64,000 bases of DNA from Mesorhizobium loti. Its GTDB lineage: Bacteria; Pseudomonadota; Alphaproteobacteria; Rhizobiales; Rhizobiaceae. The position numbers and the translations under genes were made by a program. Under the pieces are notes generated by a model. That model was given only the letters and a program-made list of their open reading frames with translations. It was not told the DNA's origin and ran no database searches. The DNA is taken from the NCBI GenBank assembly GCA_002356515.1, contig AP017605.1, forward strand, positions 5,999,020-6,063,019, given 5' to 3'. Below, in pieces: positions 37,833-46,997 of this stretch (position 1 is its first letter; each line of letters begins with the position of its first letter).

Positions 37833-38894
37833 TCAGTCCTGCGGACGTCTTCCCTCCCACGCGTCCTGCAACAGGGCGCGGATTGCGGCGCGGTCGAAAG
37901 GCCGCGGGTTCCAGTACGGGTTCTTCGTCGCGATCTCGGCGGCGCGGTCGAGGTCGGCCTGCTTGAGGCCAAGCTCCTTCAGCGTCAGCGGTGCGTCGAC
38001 GGACCCGGCAAAAGCGTGGAGACCGCCGCCGGCACTGCCGCCAAAGAGATCGGCGACCGGCTTGAGCAGTTCGGGCACGGCGACGGCGTTGAAGCCGATC
38101 GTGTGCGGCAGCATCACCGCATGGGTCTCGGCATGCGGCATGTCGAAGGAGCCGCCCAGCGTGTGGCAGATCTTGTGATGCAGCGCCATGCCGACTGTGC
38201 CGAGCACCGTGCCGCACAGCCAGGCGCCGTAGAGTGCGTCGCCACGGGCATCGAGATTCCTGGGTTCTCTCACCAGAACGGGGAGAGCCGCCTTCAGGGC
38301 ACGCAGTCCCTCGCTCGCCATCAGCGTCGAGATCGGATTGCGGTCCTGGGCGTAAAGCGCTTCCGCCGCGTGCGCCATGGCATTGAGACCAGAGGTGACG
38401 CTCATCGCGACCGGCAGGCCGATGGTCAGTTCGGGATCATAGATCACCACTTCCGGCAGGATTTTCGCATCGCGTACCGTGGTCTTTTCGCCATGCTCGG
38501 TCTGGCCGAGGATCGGCGTCACTTCCGAGCCGGCATAGGTGGTCGGGATGACGATCTGCGGCAGGTCGGTGCGATACGCGATCGCCTTGCCGAGACCGGT
38601 GGTCGAGCCGCCGCCAAGCGCGACGACGCAGTCGGCCCTGACCTCGGCTGCCTTGCGCATGGCGGCTTCGGTCACCTCGACGGGCGTGTGCATGGCAGCG
38701 CCCGAAAAGGTCCCGGCGGCCAGCGATCCAAGCCGCTTCGCCAGCGCCTCGCCATCGCCCGCTTGATGCGGCGTCGACAGCACCAGCGCGCGTTTGCAGC
38801 CGAGCTTTTCGATCCAGCTGCCGACCTGCGAGGCGGCGCCATTGCCGAAGACGATGTTTGCCGGGCTGCCGGAATAGGTGAACGTTCTTGTCAT
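37833..38894 (-). CDS. Maleylacetate reductase
   Basis: 353 residues, iron-alcohol-dehydrogenase-like. N-terminal 'RALVLSTPHQA', nucleotide-binding 'VALGGGSTTGLGKAIAYR', 'PTTYAGSEVTPILG', and the conserved histidines in 'GMALHHKICHTLGG' and 'PHAETHAVMLPH'. This motif set is typical of maleylacetate reductases, which reduce maleylacetate to 3-oxoadipate with NADH. Start codon overlaps the stop of the dioxygenase gene (ATGA), so cleavage and reduction are translationally coupled. Confidence 0.88.
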   Translation of the reverse strand: MTRTFTYSGSPANIVFGNGAASQVGSWIEKLGCKRALVLSTPHQAGDGEALAKRLGSLAAGTFSGAAMHTPVEVTEAAMRKAAEVRADCVVALGGGSTTGLGKAIAYRTDLPQIVIPTTYAGSEVTPILGQTEHGEKTTVRDAKILPEVVIYDPELTIGLPVAMSVTSGLNAMAHAAEALYAQDRNPISTLMASEGLRALKAALPVLVREPRNLDARGDALYGAWLCGTVLGTVGMALHHKICHTLGGSFDMPHAETHAVMLPHTIGFNAVAVPELLKPVADLFGGSAGGGLHAFAGSVDAPLTLKELGLKQADLDRAAEIATKNPYWNPRPFDRAAIRALLQDAWEGRRPQD

Positions 38895-39754
38895 GCCGCC
38901 CCCTTGCGCGCCATCGCCATGACGAAGCTGTAGTCGAGCGACCAGCCGTCGCCAGTGCTAGAGCGCTTGAAGTCACCGACCAGTTCCGGCCTGACGCCGA
39001 ACAGCGCGTCCTGGTCGAGGCGCGGGTCGGCACGATCGAACACTTGCGTGGTCAGAGTCTCGAAATTGTCGGCGCGTATGAGGAAGTGGATATGTGCAGG
39101 CCGGCTGAGAGGATAGTTCAGGCGGCCGAGCATCTGTCCGACAGGTCCATCGTCCGGCACGCCGTAGCCGTCGGGCTTGACGGTGCGGTAGTGGAAGCGG
39201 CCGTCTCTGTCGGTGATGAAGACGCCGCGCAGATTATATTCCGGCTGCAGGTCGGGCTGCTGGTTCTCGTAGAAACCTTGCGCGTTGGCTTGCCAGGTTT
39301 CGACCATTGCTCCCGCTATCGGCATGCCGTCGAGATCGGTCACCCGCCCCGACACGATGAGCGGCGCGCCGGCGCGATCGAGCGAAATGTCGGCGCCGTG
39401 CGGCAGCCTTGGCGCATCGGGGCGATAGAAGGGACCGCGCCCGGTGTTGGGCGTCGCGCCGTTCGGGCGGCGGGAGTTGATGTCCTCGACCAGCGCGGTG
39501 ACGCCGAGCAGGTCCGACAGCAGCACCCATTCCTGCCTTTTGTCGTCGCTGGCATGGCCGATTTCGGTGAGGAAGGCGATGGCCTGGCGCCAGTCCGCCG
39601 CGGTCGGTCGGGTTTCCCTGACGATCTGATGGAGGTGGTCGACGACAACAGCGAGAAAACGCGGCAGCGGCCCGGCCTTCGCCTTGAGCAGGCGCTGGGC
39701 GACCATCTCGGCCGAGTTGGCCTCGCTGAATGGTGGGATACCGGTCTGTGACAT
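38891..39754 (-). CDS. Intradiol ring-cleavage dioxygenase 2 (hydroxyquinol 1,2-dioxygenase)
   Basis: 287 residues. ATG 39754 is chosen because GGGGAGGAGC sits immediately upstream. Iron ligands: Tyr in 'NAQGFYENQQ', Tyr in 'KPDGYGVPDDGP', His pair in 'SRPAHIHFLI'. N-terminal linker domain at ~1-100. Operon leader gene, coupled to maleylacetate reductase, hence the better candidate for the main hydroxyquinol 1,2-dioxygenase; the paralogue at 30510 may prefer a substituted ring. Divergent from the LysR gene 91 bp away. Confidence 0.85.
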   Translation of the reverse strand: MSQTGIPPFSEANSAEMVAQRLLKAKAGPLPRFLAVVVDHLHQIVRETRPTAADWRQAIAFLTEIGHASDDKRQEWVLLSDLLGVTALVEDINSRRPNGATPNTGRGPFYRPDAPRLPHGADISLDRAGAPLIVSGRVTDLDGMPIAGAMVETWQANAQGFYENQQPDLQPEYNLRGVFITDRDGRFHYRTVKPDGYGVPDDGPVGQMLGRLNYPLSRPAHIHFLIRADNFETLTTQVFDRADPRLDQDALFGVRPELVGDFKRSSTGDGWSLDYSFVMAMARKGAA

Positions 39755-39832
39755 GCTCCTCCCCGGTTTCATCTCACCGGGGAACATTAACGCGGGCCAA
39801 AGACGAAGATGATGATTTCTGCCAGATTTAAT

Positions 39833-39847
39833 ATACCATATCGTTAT
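39833..39847. promoter_or_regulatory. Imperfect AT-rich palindrome at the LysR start (candidate LysR box)
   Basis: ATACCATATCGTTAT lies within the divergent gap and runs into the LysR start codon. It is an imperfect palindrome with ATA/TAT ends. Such a position would allow autorepression and control of the aromatic operon. No footprint-quality consensus is visible, so this is tentative. Confidence 0.3.
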
Positions 39848-40796
39848 GAAGCTCGATGAGAGGCATTTGATTCAGCTGGCAGCGGTGGTGCAGGCGGGCG
39901 GCGTCACCGAAGGCGCCGCGCTTATCGGCCTGTCGCAGCCGGCCGTGTCGCGTACTTTGTCGATGCTGGAAAAGCGGCTGGGCGAACCATTGTTTCTGAA
40001 AGGCCGCCGGCCGTTGCAGCCGACGCCACTCGGCAAGGCGCTTGCCGATCATGGCCAGGTGATGCTGACGGCCTCGCTCAAGGCCTCCGACATCGTCGCC
40101 AATTTCAGCCAGGGCCGTTCCGGCGTGGTGCGGGTCGGCGGCACGCCGTTTTTCATGGATGCGCTGATCTCCGGCATGATCGCCGATTTCCAGAACGCCT
40201 ATCCCGATGTGCGCGTCGACCAGAGCTATGGCTATCTCACGGACCTGCGCGCCGCCATCAACGCCGACCGCATCGACCTTGCCGTTTGTCCGATCGACAT
40301 ACTGGAGGAAGGGTCAGGGATGGAGTTCCGCGAGATCCTGCCCGGCCGCAATGTCGTCGCCTGTCGCGCCACGCATCCATTGCTGCTGCGGCGCAAGCTC
40401 AAGACCGGCGACCTGCTCGATTATCCCTGGATCGCGCCGCCGCCGGGCAGCCCGCTGCTGGAAGATCTGCGCAGCCTGCTGTTGTCGCTCGGCGCCACCG
40501 AGATAAAGATCCGCTATTCCGGCGGATCGCTGACCAGCGCCGTCAACTACATGAAGGAGACTGATGCGCTGACCGTGCTGCCGCACAGCGTGGTCTTTGC
40601 CTTTCGCAAGGACAAGTCGATCACGGCGCTTCCCGTTGCCATTCCGCATCCCGAGCGGGCGCTCGGCCTGCTTCGGCGCGCCGACACCCCGCGCGCACCG
40701 GCCGTCGATGCCTTCGCCAAACACATCCGCCAGAGCTTCGACAACCTCAAGCACCTGATCAAGCGCCATGAGCAGGCGGTAGTCTGGGGCATGTGA
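39846..40796 (+). CDS. LysR-family regulator of the hydroxyquinol operon
   Basis: 316 residues. N-terminal helix-turn-helix 'GGVTEGAALIGLSQPAVSRT' at ~19-38 and 'KRLGEPLFLKGRRPLQPTPLG'-type wing; effector domain from ~90 ('GVVRVGGTPFFMDALISGM', 'DLAVCPIDILEEG'). Divergent placement next to the dioxygenase/maleylacetate reductase operon is the usual arrangement for LysR activators of ring-cleavage genes. Effector probably an aromatic or ring-fission intermediate. Confidence 0.86.
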   Translation: MKLDERHLIQLAAVVQAGGVTEGAALIGLSQPAVSRTLSMLEKRLGEPLFLKGRRPLQPTPLGKALADHGQVMLTASLKASDIVANFSQGRSGVVRVGGTPFFMDALISGMIADFQNAYPDVRVDQSYGYLTDLRAAINADRIDLAVCPIDILEEGSGMEFREILPGRNVVACRATHPLLLRRKLKTGDLLDYPWIAPPPGSPLLEDLRSLLLSLGATEIKIRYSGGSLTSAVNYMKETDALTVLPHSVVFAFRKDKSITALPVAIPHPERALGLLRRADTPRAPAVDAFAKHIRQSFDNLKHLIKRHEQAVVWGM

Positions 40797-40858
40797 ACTG
40801 CATTCATGCTGCGCAGGCTGTTTGATTCAGCGAGCCCAGCCTGACATAGAATTCGCGC

Positions 40859-41986
40859 ATGAACATAAATGGTATCTGTGATCCACGCTTTGCCGCCGTT
40901 GGCGAGGCATTCGCCGAATGTTTTGCCCAAGGGCTGGAACATGGCGGTGGCGTATCCGCCGTCGTCCACGGCAAGACTGTCGTCGATCTGTGGGGAGGCC
41001 ACGCGGATGCCGCGCGCACCCGCCCTTGGCGGCAGGACACGCTGATCAATGTCTGGTCCTCCACCAAAGGCGTCGTGGCGCTGGCGATCGCAATGTTGGT
41101 GGAGCGCGGCAGGCTGGATTATGCCGCACCCATTGCCCGCTACTGGCCGGAATTCGCGGCCAGCGGCAAGGAGCGCATCACGCTCGATCAGGTGATGTCG
41201 CACCAGGCCGGGCTGAATGGTCTTGCCGTGCCGATGGACGAAGCGGGAATGTTCGCGTGGACGCCGTTTGTCGACGCGCTTGCGGCCATGTCGCCGCTAT
41301 GGGAGCCTGGCAGCCGCTGCATCTATCACGCCCTGACCTATGGCCACCTTGCCGGCGAAGTGCTGCGCTGCGTCGACGGGCGAAGCATCGGCCGCTTCAT
41401 CGCGGAAGAGATCGCAGGCCCGCTCGGAGCCGACTTTCATGTCGGTCTGCCGGACCGCGAGGATTCCAGGGTCGCCGAGATGATCGAGGGTCCCAGGACT
41501 TCGGACTGGGTCGAGTTCGTTCGCGCTTCGCCATTTCCCCACGCAAGCGACAATCCGGCGCCGCGTGCATTGGCCCCCAACGACCGCGTCTGGCGCGCCG
41601 CCGAGGTGCCGGGCGGCAATGGCCAGTCGACGGCGCATGCCCTGGCACGTATCTACGGCATGATGGCAGCAGGCGGGGTCTGGGAGGGCAAAGCTCTGAT
41701 CGGCCGCGCGGCGATCGAGGAAGCAACGCACCTGCGCATTCGCGGCATGGATGACAGCTTCGCGGTTCCAACGGCCTTCGCCGCCGGCTATCAGATGGAG
41801 GATCCGGTCTATGCCGGCCGTGCGTCGCCGCAAACCTTCGGCCACACCGGCTGGGGCGGCGCCATCGGCTTTGCCGATCCCGGTGCCGGCGTCGGGTTCG
41901 GCTATGTCACCAACCGCATGCTGGGCTTTGACGATTTGGACCCACGCCGCAAACTGTTGATCGACGCCGTTTACGACTCGCTCTGA
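40859..41986 (+). CDS. Serine beta-lactamase-like hydrolase (class C/EstB esterase type)
   Basis: 375 residues, no clear signal peptide, hence probably cytoplasmic. Catalytic motifs of the beta-lactamase/DD-peptidase fold: 'VWSSTKGVVAL' (S-x-x-K) at ~64, Tyr in 'IYHALTYGHLAGEVL' at ~157, and 'FGHTGWGGAIGF' replacing KTG at ~325. Proteins of this kind are usually esterases or amide hydrolases rather than true beta-lactamases. It stands alone 62 bp after the LysR gene on the same strand. Confidence 0.8.
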   Translation: MNINGICDPRFAAVGEAFAECFAQGLEHGGGVSAVVHGKTVVDLWGGHADAARTRPWRQDTLINVWSSTKGVVALAIAMLVERGRLDYAAPIARYWPEFAASGKERITLDQVMSHQAGLNGLAVPMDEAGMFAWTPFVDALAAMSPLWEPGSRCIYHALTYGHLAGEVLRCVDGRSIGRFIAEEIAGPLGADFHVGLPDREDSRVAEMIEGPRTSDWVEFVRASPFPHASDNPAPRALAPNDRVWRAAEVPGGNGQSTAHALARIYGMMAAGGVWEGKALIGRAAIEEATHLRIRGMDDSFAVPTAFAAGYQMEDPVYAGRASPQTFGHTGWGGAIGFADPGAGVGFGYVTNRMLGFDDLDPRRKLLIDAVYDSL

Positions 41987-42234
41987 CTGAATGGCGCAAG
42001 GTCAGCCGGGTTGCTGCATGCCGGAACGAAAACTGACCCTGGTCCGCGCCGTCGGCTTGCCGCCTTCGGGTCGTTCGAGACGTATAGCTCCCGCAATCTC
42101 TTGGCACTCCCAACAAAAGCTGTGGCTAATCCCTCTCCCACACCCCCGCAAATATCCGCATCGCCACACCATCTGTAGTAGTCTCGCCTTGAATACCTCG
42201 GCCGAGAATCAGCCGGGGCGGCGGGTGGTTGATT
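41987..42234. other. Intergenic gap before the type II secretion operon
   Basis: About 250 bp without a convincing gene. It is less GC-rich than its flanks between 42100 and 42200 and probably holds the gspL operon promoter. No clear -35/-10 pair or repeat was seen. Confidence 0.4.
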
Positions 42235-43284
42235 GTGGCGACACTCAACGCGCAATTTCTGGATTTTTTCGACTGGTGGCTCGATGAGCTGCGAGGGGTC
42301 CGGACGCGGGTTGTTGCCAGGAAAGAACAAGCCTCCACCGCCGACTGGATCGTCAGCCTGGCGGATGACGGCATTCGCGTGCGGGAGGCCAATGCGCCGG
42401 AGTTTCAGTCGATCCCCTTGGCGCTGACTGCTTCCTCGGATGAGATCCTGGCATTGCTCCAGGGTGGCGCTCGGCGCAGGCGGCCGAGCTTCGATATCAG
42501 GGTCCAGCCCGGCCTGGTCCTGACCCGGCAACTGGCGGCTCGCCGGCTGCCGCTTCGGCAGGCACGCGACATGGCCGAACTCGACCTTCTGGCTGCGACG
42601 CCGATCGACCCGGCGCAGGTGCATGTCATCTTCGCCACGGCTGCGGAACAGGACAGCGCCTACCATGTCGTCAAGGCCAAGACGCTTGCCGCCGTGCTGG
42701 ACGCGGTCCGCCGGGCGGGTGGCTCGGTCCGCTGCCTGTCGCTGCCGCGGCCGGCCGGCACGCTGCACGCCGATCCGCTCAGCCTTGCCGCCATCTGGCC
42801 GCCGACGGCGCGTGACCGGCGCGCCAGGACTGCATGGATCACGGCCATTTCGGTGCTGGCCGGGGCCGTGCTGGTGACCTTCGCGCATGCGCATTGGCGC
42901 GCCTGGCAGGCCGAGGCCGAACTGGACATGCAGATCGCCGATGCGCAGGTGCTGGCCAAGGCGGCGCGAACCTCGCTGCAGAAGCGCCAGGCCGGCATAG
43001 AGCGGATCGAGAAGATCCGTCAGGAAAAGAAGACGACGGCATCGCTGGTGCGCGTCTGGGCCGAGCTGACGCATCTGCTGCCCGACACGGCATGGTTGAC
43101 CGATCTCTCGGCCAAGGGCGACGACCTGACCATTTCCGGCTTTTCCACTTCGGCCGCCGAACTGATCCAGCCGATCGACGCCTCGCCGCTATTTTCGGCG
43201 CCTGAATTCGCATCACCCGTGGTCAAGGTTCCCGGTCAGGACGGCGAGCACTTCACCATTTCGGCAAAGATCGGAGCGCTCTGA
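42235..43284 (+). CDS. gspL: Type II secretion system protein GspL
   Basis: 349 residues from GTG 42235; TTG 42229 is an alternative. An N-terminal actin-like cytoplasmic part is followed by one membrane span around 'WITAISVLAGAVLVTFAHA' (~residue 203) and a periplasmic PilN/ferredoxin-like domain ('LTHLLPDTAWLTDLSAKGDD'). GspL links the GspE ATPase to the inner-membrane platform with GspM. First gene of a nine-gene operon with 0-2 bp gaps or overlaps. Sequence is divergent from gammaproteobacterial GspL; the order of genes gives much of the support. Confidence 0.78.
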   Translation: MATLNAQFLDFFDWWLDELRGVRTRVVARKEQASTADWIVSLADDGIRVREANAPEFQSIPLALTASSDEILALLQGGARRRRPSFDIRVQPGLVLTRQLAARRLPLRQARDMAELDLLAATPIDPAQVHVIFATAAEQDSAYHVVKAKTLAAVLDAVRRAGGSVRCLSLPRPAGTLHADPLSLAAIWPPTARDRRARTAWITAISVLAGAVLVTFAHAHWRAWQAEAELDMQIADAQVLAKAARTSLQKRQAGIERIEKIRQEKKTTASLVRVWAELTHLLPDTAWLTDLSAKGDDLTISGFSTSAAELIQPIDASPLFSAPEFASPVVKVPGQDGEHFTISAKIGAL

Positions 43285-43286
43285 CC

Positions 43287-43880
43287 ATGCTCTCCGCCAT
43301 CCTCAACACGAGGCCGACGATCCGCCGCCTGATTGCGCTGGCGCTCGCCGTAGTCACGGCCTGTATGCTTGCCTGGGTGGTGTTCGCGGCGTTCGACAGC
43401 GTCGCCTCCGCACAGGCCGGGATCGAGGAAAAGCGCGAGCTTCTCGGCCAGTTGCAGAGCGTGGCGGCCCTGGCAAAGCGCCTCGATAGCGCCGCAAGTC
43501 CGCAAGCCCCGGCCAATCCCGAATTTCTCACCGGCGGCAGCGAAGCGATTATCCGCGGCGGGCTGCAAACCCGCCTGAACGCGATTGCCGCCGCCAATGG
43601 GGTCAGCGTGCTGTCAGCCGGCAATGCACCGGTGCTGAGCGAGGCCGGCGTCGATTTCATCGGGCTGCGGGCCAATTTGTCCGGGCCGCTGGAAGGCATC
43701 CACAACGCCATCCTCGCCATCGAGACGTCGCTGCCGGTGCTGTTCATTCGCGAGGCCACCTTGCGCACCACCGATGTCAGGCCCGCGGCGGGGCGAACCG
43801 GCGACCCCGAGCTTTTTGCCGAGATCCTGTTTTACGGGCCGCTGCAAACGCAGATGGCGCCCGCCGGGGTCAAACCATGA
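43287..43880 (+). CDS. gspM: Type II secretion system protein GspM
   Basis: 197 residues. One membrane anchor near the N-terminus ('LIALALAVVTACMLAWVVFA'), a short coiled region ('QAGIEEKRELLGQLQSVAAL') and a periplasmic domain. This is the GspM pattern, and it lies 2 bp after gspL as usual. Forms the inner-membrane platform with GspL. Ends in an ATGA overlap with the next gene. Confidence 0.75.
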   Translation: MLSAILNTRPTIRRLIALALAVVTACMLAWVVFAAFDSVASAQAGIEEKRELLGQLQSVAALAKRLDSAASPQAPANPEFLTGGSEAIIRGGLQTRLNAIAAANGVSVLSAGNAPVLSEAGVDFIGLRANLSGPLEGIHNAILAIETSLPVLFIREATLRTTDVRPAAGRTGDPELFAEILFYGPLQTQMAPAGVKP

Positions 43881-44434
43881 CCGGGAAATTCGCAGGCCTG
43901 GCGATTGCGGCTGTGATCGCGGCCCTCGCTTTGGTCAATGTCGCGCTTTACGACACACCTGTCGACATCACACCGGTCGCCTCCGGCAAGGGCCATGATG
44001 GCGGCCCGACCTCGGTGGCGGGATCGCTGCAATTTCCCGAAGCTGGCGATCTCAGCGAGACGTTTCAGCGTCCGCTGTTCACGCCGACACGCCGGAAATT
44101 CGTGCCGCCGCCGGTCGCGCCGCCACCGCCGGTGGAGGTTGCCGTTGCCCCGGTCGCGCCGGCACCGGCGCCGCCGCCACCCGAAGCCCCGCCGGCCGTC
44201 GCGCCATCGCTTCTGGGCATCAGCATTCAGGGCGGAGCGGCAAAGGCGCTGCTGCGCGTCGCCGGCAGCGGGGCCGCGGTCTGGTATGGCAATGGCGAGA
44301 CCGTCGACGGCTGGACGGTGTCGGCGATCGACAAGGATCAGGCCGTGCTGGAGCGGGATGGCAAGGTGGCACGCATCCCGCTTTATCCGCCCTGGAAGAG
44401 TGGCCCACCAACTCCGAATGCCCCGGAACTATGA
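43877..44434 (+). CDS. GspC/GspN-like inner-membrane component of the type II secretion system
   Basis: 185 residues: N-terminal span ('LAIAAVIAALALVNVALYD'), then 'FQRPLFTPTRRKFVPPP', a Pro-rich linker rich in PPP and APAP at ~78-108, and a small beta domain 'LLGISIQGGAAKALLRV' ... 'VWYGNGETVDGWTVSAIDK'. The last part resembles the homology region of GspC that contacts the secretin; a PDZ domain is missing. It therefore looks like a minimal GspC, annotated GspN in some rhizobia. Assignment rests on architecture and gene order. Confidence 0.65.
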   Translation: MTGKFAGLAIAAVIAALALVNVALYDTPVDITPVASGKGHDGGPTSVAGSLQFPEAGDLSETFQRPLFTPTRRKFVPPPVAPPPPVEVAVAPVAPAPAPPPPEAPPAVAPSLLGISIQGGAAKALLRVAGSGAAVWYGNGETVDGWTVSAIDKDQAVLERDGKVARIPLYPPWKSGPPTPNAPEL

Positions 44435-45357
44435 GCGACCGCGCCGCCCATGACAGCGCCAATGAAAGCGCAGCGGACGACAGCGGAGGCGCCGGCTTTT
44501 CGCTGGTTGCCGTGCTGGTGTTCATGCTGATCGTCTCGGCAATCGTCGTCCCCTTTGCCGTGATGGCCAAAACGCGGCTGATGATCGCCAACAACGAGGT
44601 CGAGCAGGAGCGCCTGTCGCTGCTTGCCGAAGGCCTCGGCAATGTGGTCGCGAGCGCATTGACCGGCGGCTCAGGCGCGGAAAAGTTTCCGCTGGATTCC
44701 ACACCGACAGCATGCCAGTCGGGAGAGTTCAGTTTCAATGTGCGCGTCCAGGATCACGGCGGACTGATCGACCTCAATGCCGCGGATGAGAGCCTGCTGG
44801 CGCTTGGCTTTGCAGCGCTCGGCTTCGAGCAGCAGCCATCGGATGAGCTGGCCAAGGCCGCCATCCGGTTTCGCGACAGCGCCAAGCTGTTCGCCGGCCT
44901 GCCGCAATCAAGAAGCGCCGTCGGACCGCCGGAAGACAAGCAGGCGCCGTTTGAATCGGTGTCCGAACTGCAGGAGTTTTCGGCCCTGTCGTCGATAAAA
45001 CTGCAGGCCCTGAATGGTGTTTTCACGGTCAACTCGAAGCGCGGCACGATCAGCGCCGATCGCGCGCCAAGCCGTCTTCGCGCCGCCCTTGCCGGTGGCT
45101 CCAGCGCTTCGGTCGTTCAGGCGTCGGCCGAACCATCGGCCTACACGGTCGACGTGGTGGTGAGACGGGACGGCTCCGGGATCGCAGGCGAGGCCGGGTT
45201 CATCATCGAGAAATCTGCGACAGGCGGGGCATTCCCACGCGTCGCCCGAAGCCCGGCCAGCGAAGCCGGCGCCCTGCTGCCAGTCGCCAGTACGGCTGAC
45301 TGCGAAGTGCTTTTCGGCACTGAGGCTGCGCAGATCCTGCGGGGATGGAGCTCATGA
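44431..45357 (+). CDS. gspK: Type II secretion minor pseudopilin GspK
   Basis: 308 residues. Prepilin-like N-terminus 'GGAGFSLVAVLVFMLIVSAI' with cleavage expected after the Gly, but without the usual Glu at +5, which is characteristic of GspK. A large globular domain follows with 'GGLIDLNAADESLLALGF'. GspK caps the pseudopilus with GspI and GspJ. ATGA overlaps on both sides. Confidence 0.82.
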   Translation: MSDRAAHDSANESAADDSGGAGFSLVAVLVFMLIVSAIVVPFAVMAKTRLMIANNEVEQERLSLLAEGLGNVVASALTGGSGAEKFPLDSTPTACQSGEFSFNVRVQDHGGLIDLNAADESLLALGFAALGFEQQPSDELAKAAIRFRDSAKLFAGLPQSRSAVGPPEDKQAPFESVSELQEFSALSSIKLQALNGVFTVNSKRGTISADRAPSRLRAALAGGSSASVVQASAEPSAYTVDVVVRRDGSGIAGEAGFIIEKSATGGAFPRVARSPASEAGALLPVASTADCEVLFGTEAAQILRGWSS

Positions 45358-46997
45358 ACGCTGCCGTCCAGACAAAGGGGATAGAGGCGTTTCTCGCCTT
45401 TCTCGAGGGCGAGAAAGTACTGACCGCGCATGCCGCCCAACGCGCGCTCGGGGCATCGCGAACATCGGGGCATCCGTTCGATACGGTGATGACGGAACTC
45501 GGGCTGATCGGCGAGCAGGACCTAGCCAACAGCCTCAGTCGTTATCTCGAGGCGCCGATGCCGGTCGAGATTCCCGAACAGATCGGCCCCGAGATGCTGG
45601 CAAGCGTACCGCTGGCCTATCTCAGGGAAAACGCCATCTTGCCGCTGCAGATGGACGCCGAGCGGCTGGTTGTCGCCGTCGCCGATCCTTTCTCCTCGGC
45701 CACCATCGACGCACTGGCCTTCCACTATGAGCGGACGCTGGCGCTGCGCATCTTGCCAAGGCGCATGATCGCCGAACACATCGATCGCATCGAGCAATCG
45801 GCCATGGCTGCTGTTTCAAATGGCGGCGGCAGCGGCGAAACCCTGGATTTCGGCCCCGACGACCTCGAGCGGTTGAAGGATTTTGCCCGTGAGGCGCCGA
45901 TCGTGCGCTTCGTCGCCGAGACCATCCACAAGGCGGTCGACGCAAGGGCCACTGACATTCACATCGAGCCGCTCGAGGATCACGTTCGCATCCGCTTCAG
46001 GCATGACGGCATGCTGTCCACCGTCGATACCGCCTCGATCGCTATGCTGTCCGGCATCTCCACCCGCATCAAGATCCTGTCGCGGCTCAACATTGCCGAA
46101 CGGCGCCTGCCGCAGGACGGACGCATGCGCATTGCCGTGCGCGGCAGGGATGTCGACCTGCGCGTCTCGGTCATTCCCTCCATTCACGGCGAGGCCATCG
46201 TGCTTCGCATTCTCGACCGCGCCGGCGTTGAACTGAAACTGGAGAAACTCGGCTTCGACGCTGCCGCGCAGGCGAAGATCCGCAACATGTCGCAAGCTGC
46301 CAACGGCATCGTGCTGATCACCGGACCGACCGGCAGCGGCAAGACGACGACGCTCTATTCGATCCTGGCCGAACGCTCGCGGCCGGATGTCAAGATTTTC
46401 ACGGTCGAGGATCCGGTCGAATACCGCATGGCCGGCATCACCCAGCTGCAGGTCAATCCGGCGATCGACCTCGACTTCGCGGCCGCCTTGCGCTCGATCC
46501 TGCGCCAGGACCCCGACATCATCCTGCTCGGTGAAATCCGTGACCGCGAGACGGCGCAGGTCGCGGTCCAGGCGGCCTTGACCGGCCATCTCGTCTTCTC
46601 GACGTTGCACACCAACAGCGCCGCAGGCGCGCTGACGCGCCTGCGCGACATGGGCATCGATGGCTATCTGCTCGGCGCCACGATCCGCGGCGTCATTGCG
46701 CAGCGGCTGTTGCGCCGTATCTGCCCGACTTGCCACGGCGCCGAGCAGACCGGCCCGGCCTGCCGCACCTGCAACGGCTCCGGTTACAGCGGCCGCACGG
46801 TGACCTATGAAATGCTGCAAGTGTCGCCACGCATTGCCGAGCTTATCGACCAGGGTGCCGGCGAAATGGAGATCGGCCGCATTGCAGCCGAGGACGACCT
46901 CGTGCCGATGTCGGCCCACGCAACCGCCCTTGCGCGATCGCAGGTGACCACGATGGACGAAGTCCGTCGGGTCATCGATCTCGCGGGAGGTGACTGA
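45354..46997 (+). CDS. gspE: Type II secretion ATPase GspE
   Basis: 547 residues from ATG 45354 (ATGA overlap with gspK). N-terminal GspE_N domain at ~60-150, then the ATPase: Walker A 'GPTGSGKTTTLYSILA' near 325, Asp box 'TVEDPVEYRMAGITQLQV', Walker B 'DIILLGEIRDRETAQVA', His box 'TGHLVFSTLHTNSA'. The zinc-binding tetracysteine is compact: 'CPTCHGAEQTGPACRTC' with only nine residues between the pairs instead of about thirty. Powers pseudopilus assembly. Confidence 0.92.
   Translation: MNAAVQTKGIEAFLAFLEGEKVLTAHAAQRALGASRTSGHPFDTVMTELGLIGEQDLANSLSRYLEAPMPVEIPEQIGPEMLASVPLAYLRENAILPLQMDAERLVVAVADPFSSATIDALAFHYERTLALRILPRRMIAEHIDRIEQSAMAAVSNGGGSGETLDFGPDDLERLKDFAREAPIVRFVAETIHKAVDARATDIHIEPLEDHVRIRFRHDGMLSTVDTASIAMLSGISTRIKILSRLNIAERRLPQDGRMRIAVRGRDVDLRVSVIPSIHGEAIVLRILDRAGVELKLEKLGFDAAAQAKIRNMSQAANGIVLITGPTGSGKTTTLYSILAERSRPDVKIFTVEDPVEYRMAGITQLQVNPAIDLDFAAALRSILRQDPDIILLGEIRDRETAQVAVQAALTGHLVFSTLHTNSAAGALTRLRDMGIDGYLLGATIRGVIAQRLLRRICPTCHGAEQTGPACRTCNGSGYSGRTVTYEMLQVSPRIAELIDQGAGEMEIGRIAAEDDLVPMSAHATALARSQVTTMDEVRRVIDLAGGD

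Noticed and set aside
40859..41986. Antibiotic-resistance beta-lactamase
   Set aside because: It has the S-x-x-K fold motif but lacks a signal peptide and the KTG triad, and resembles EstB-type esterases.
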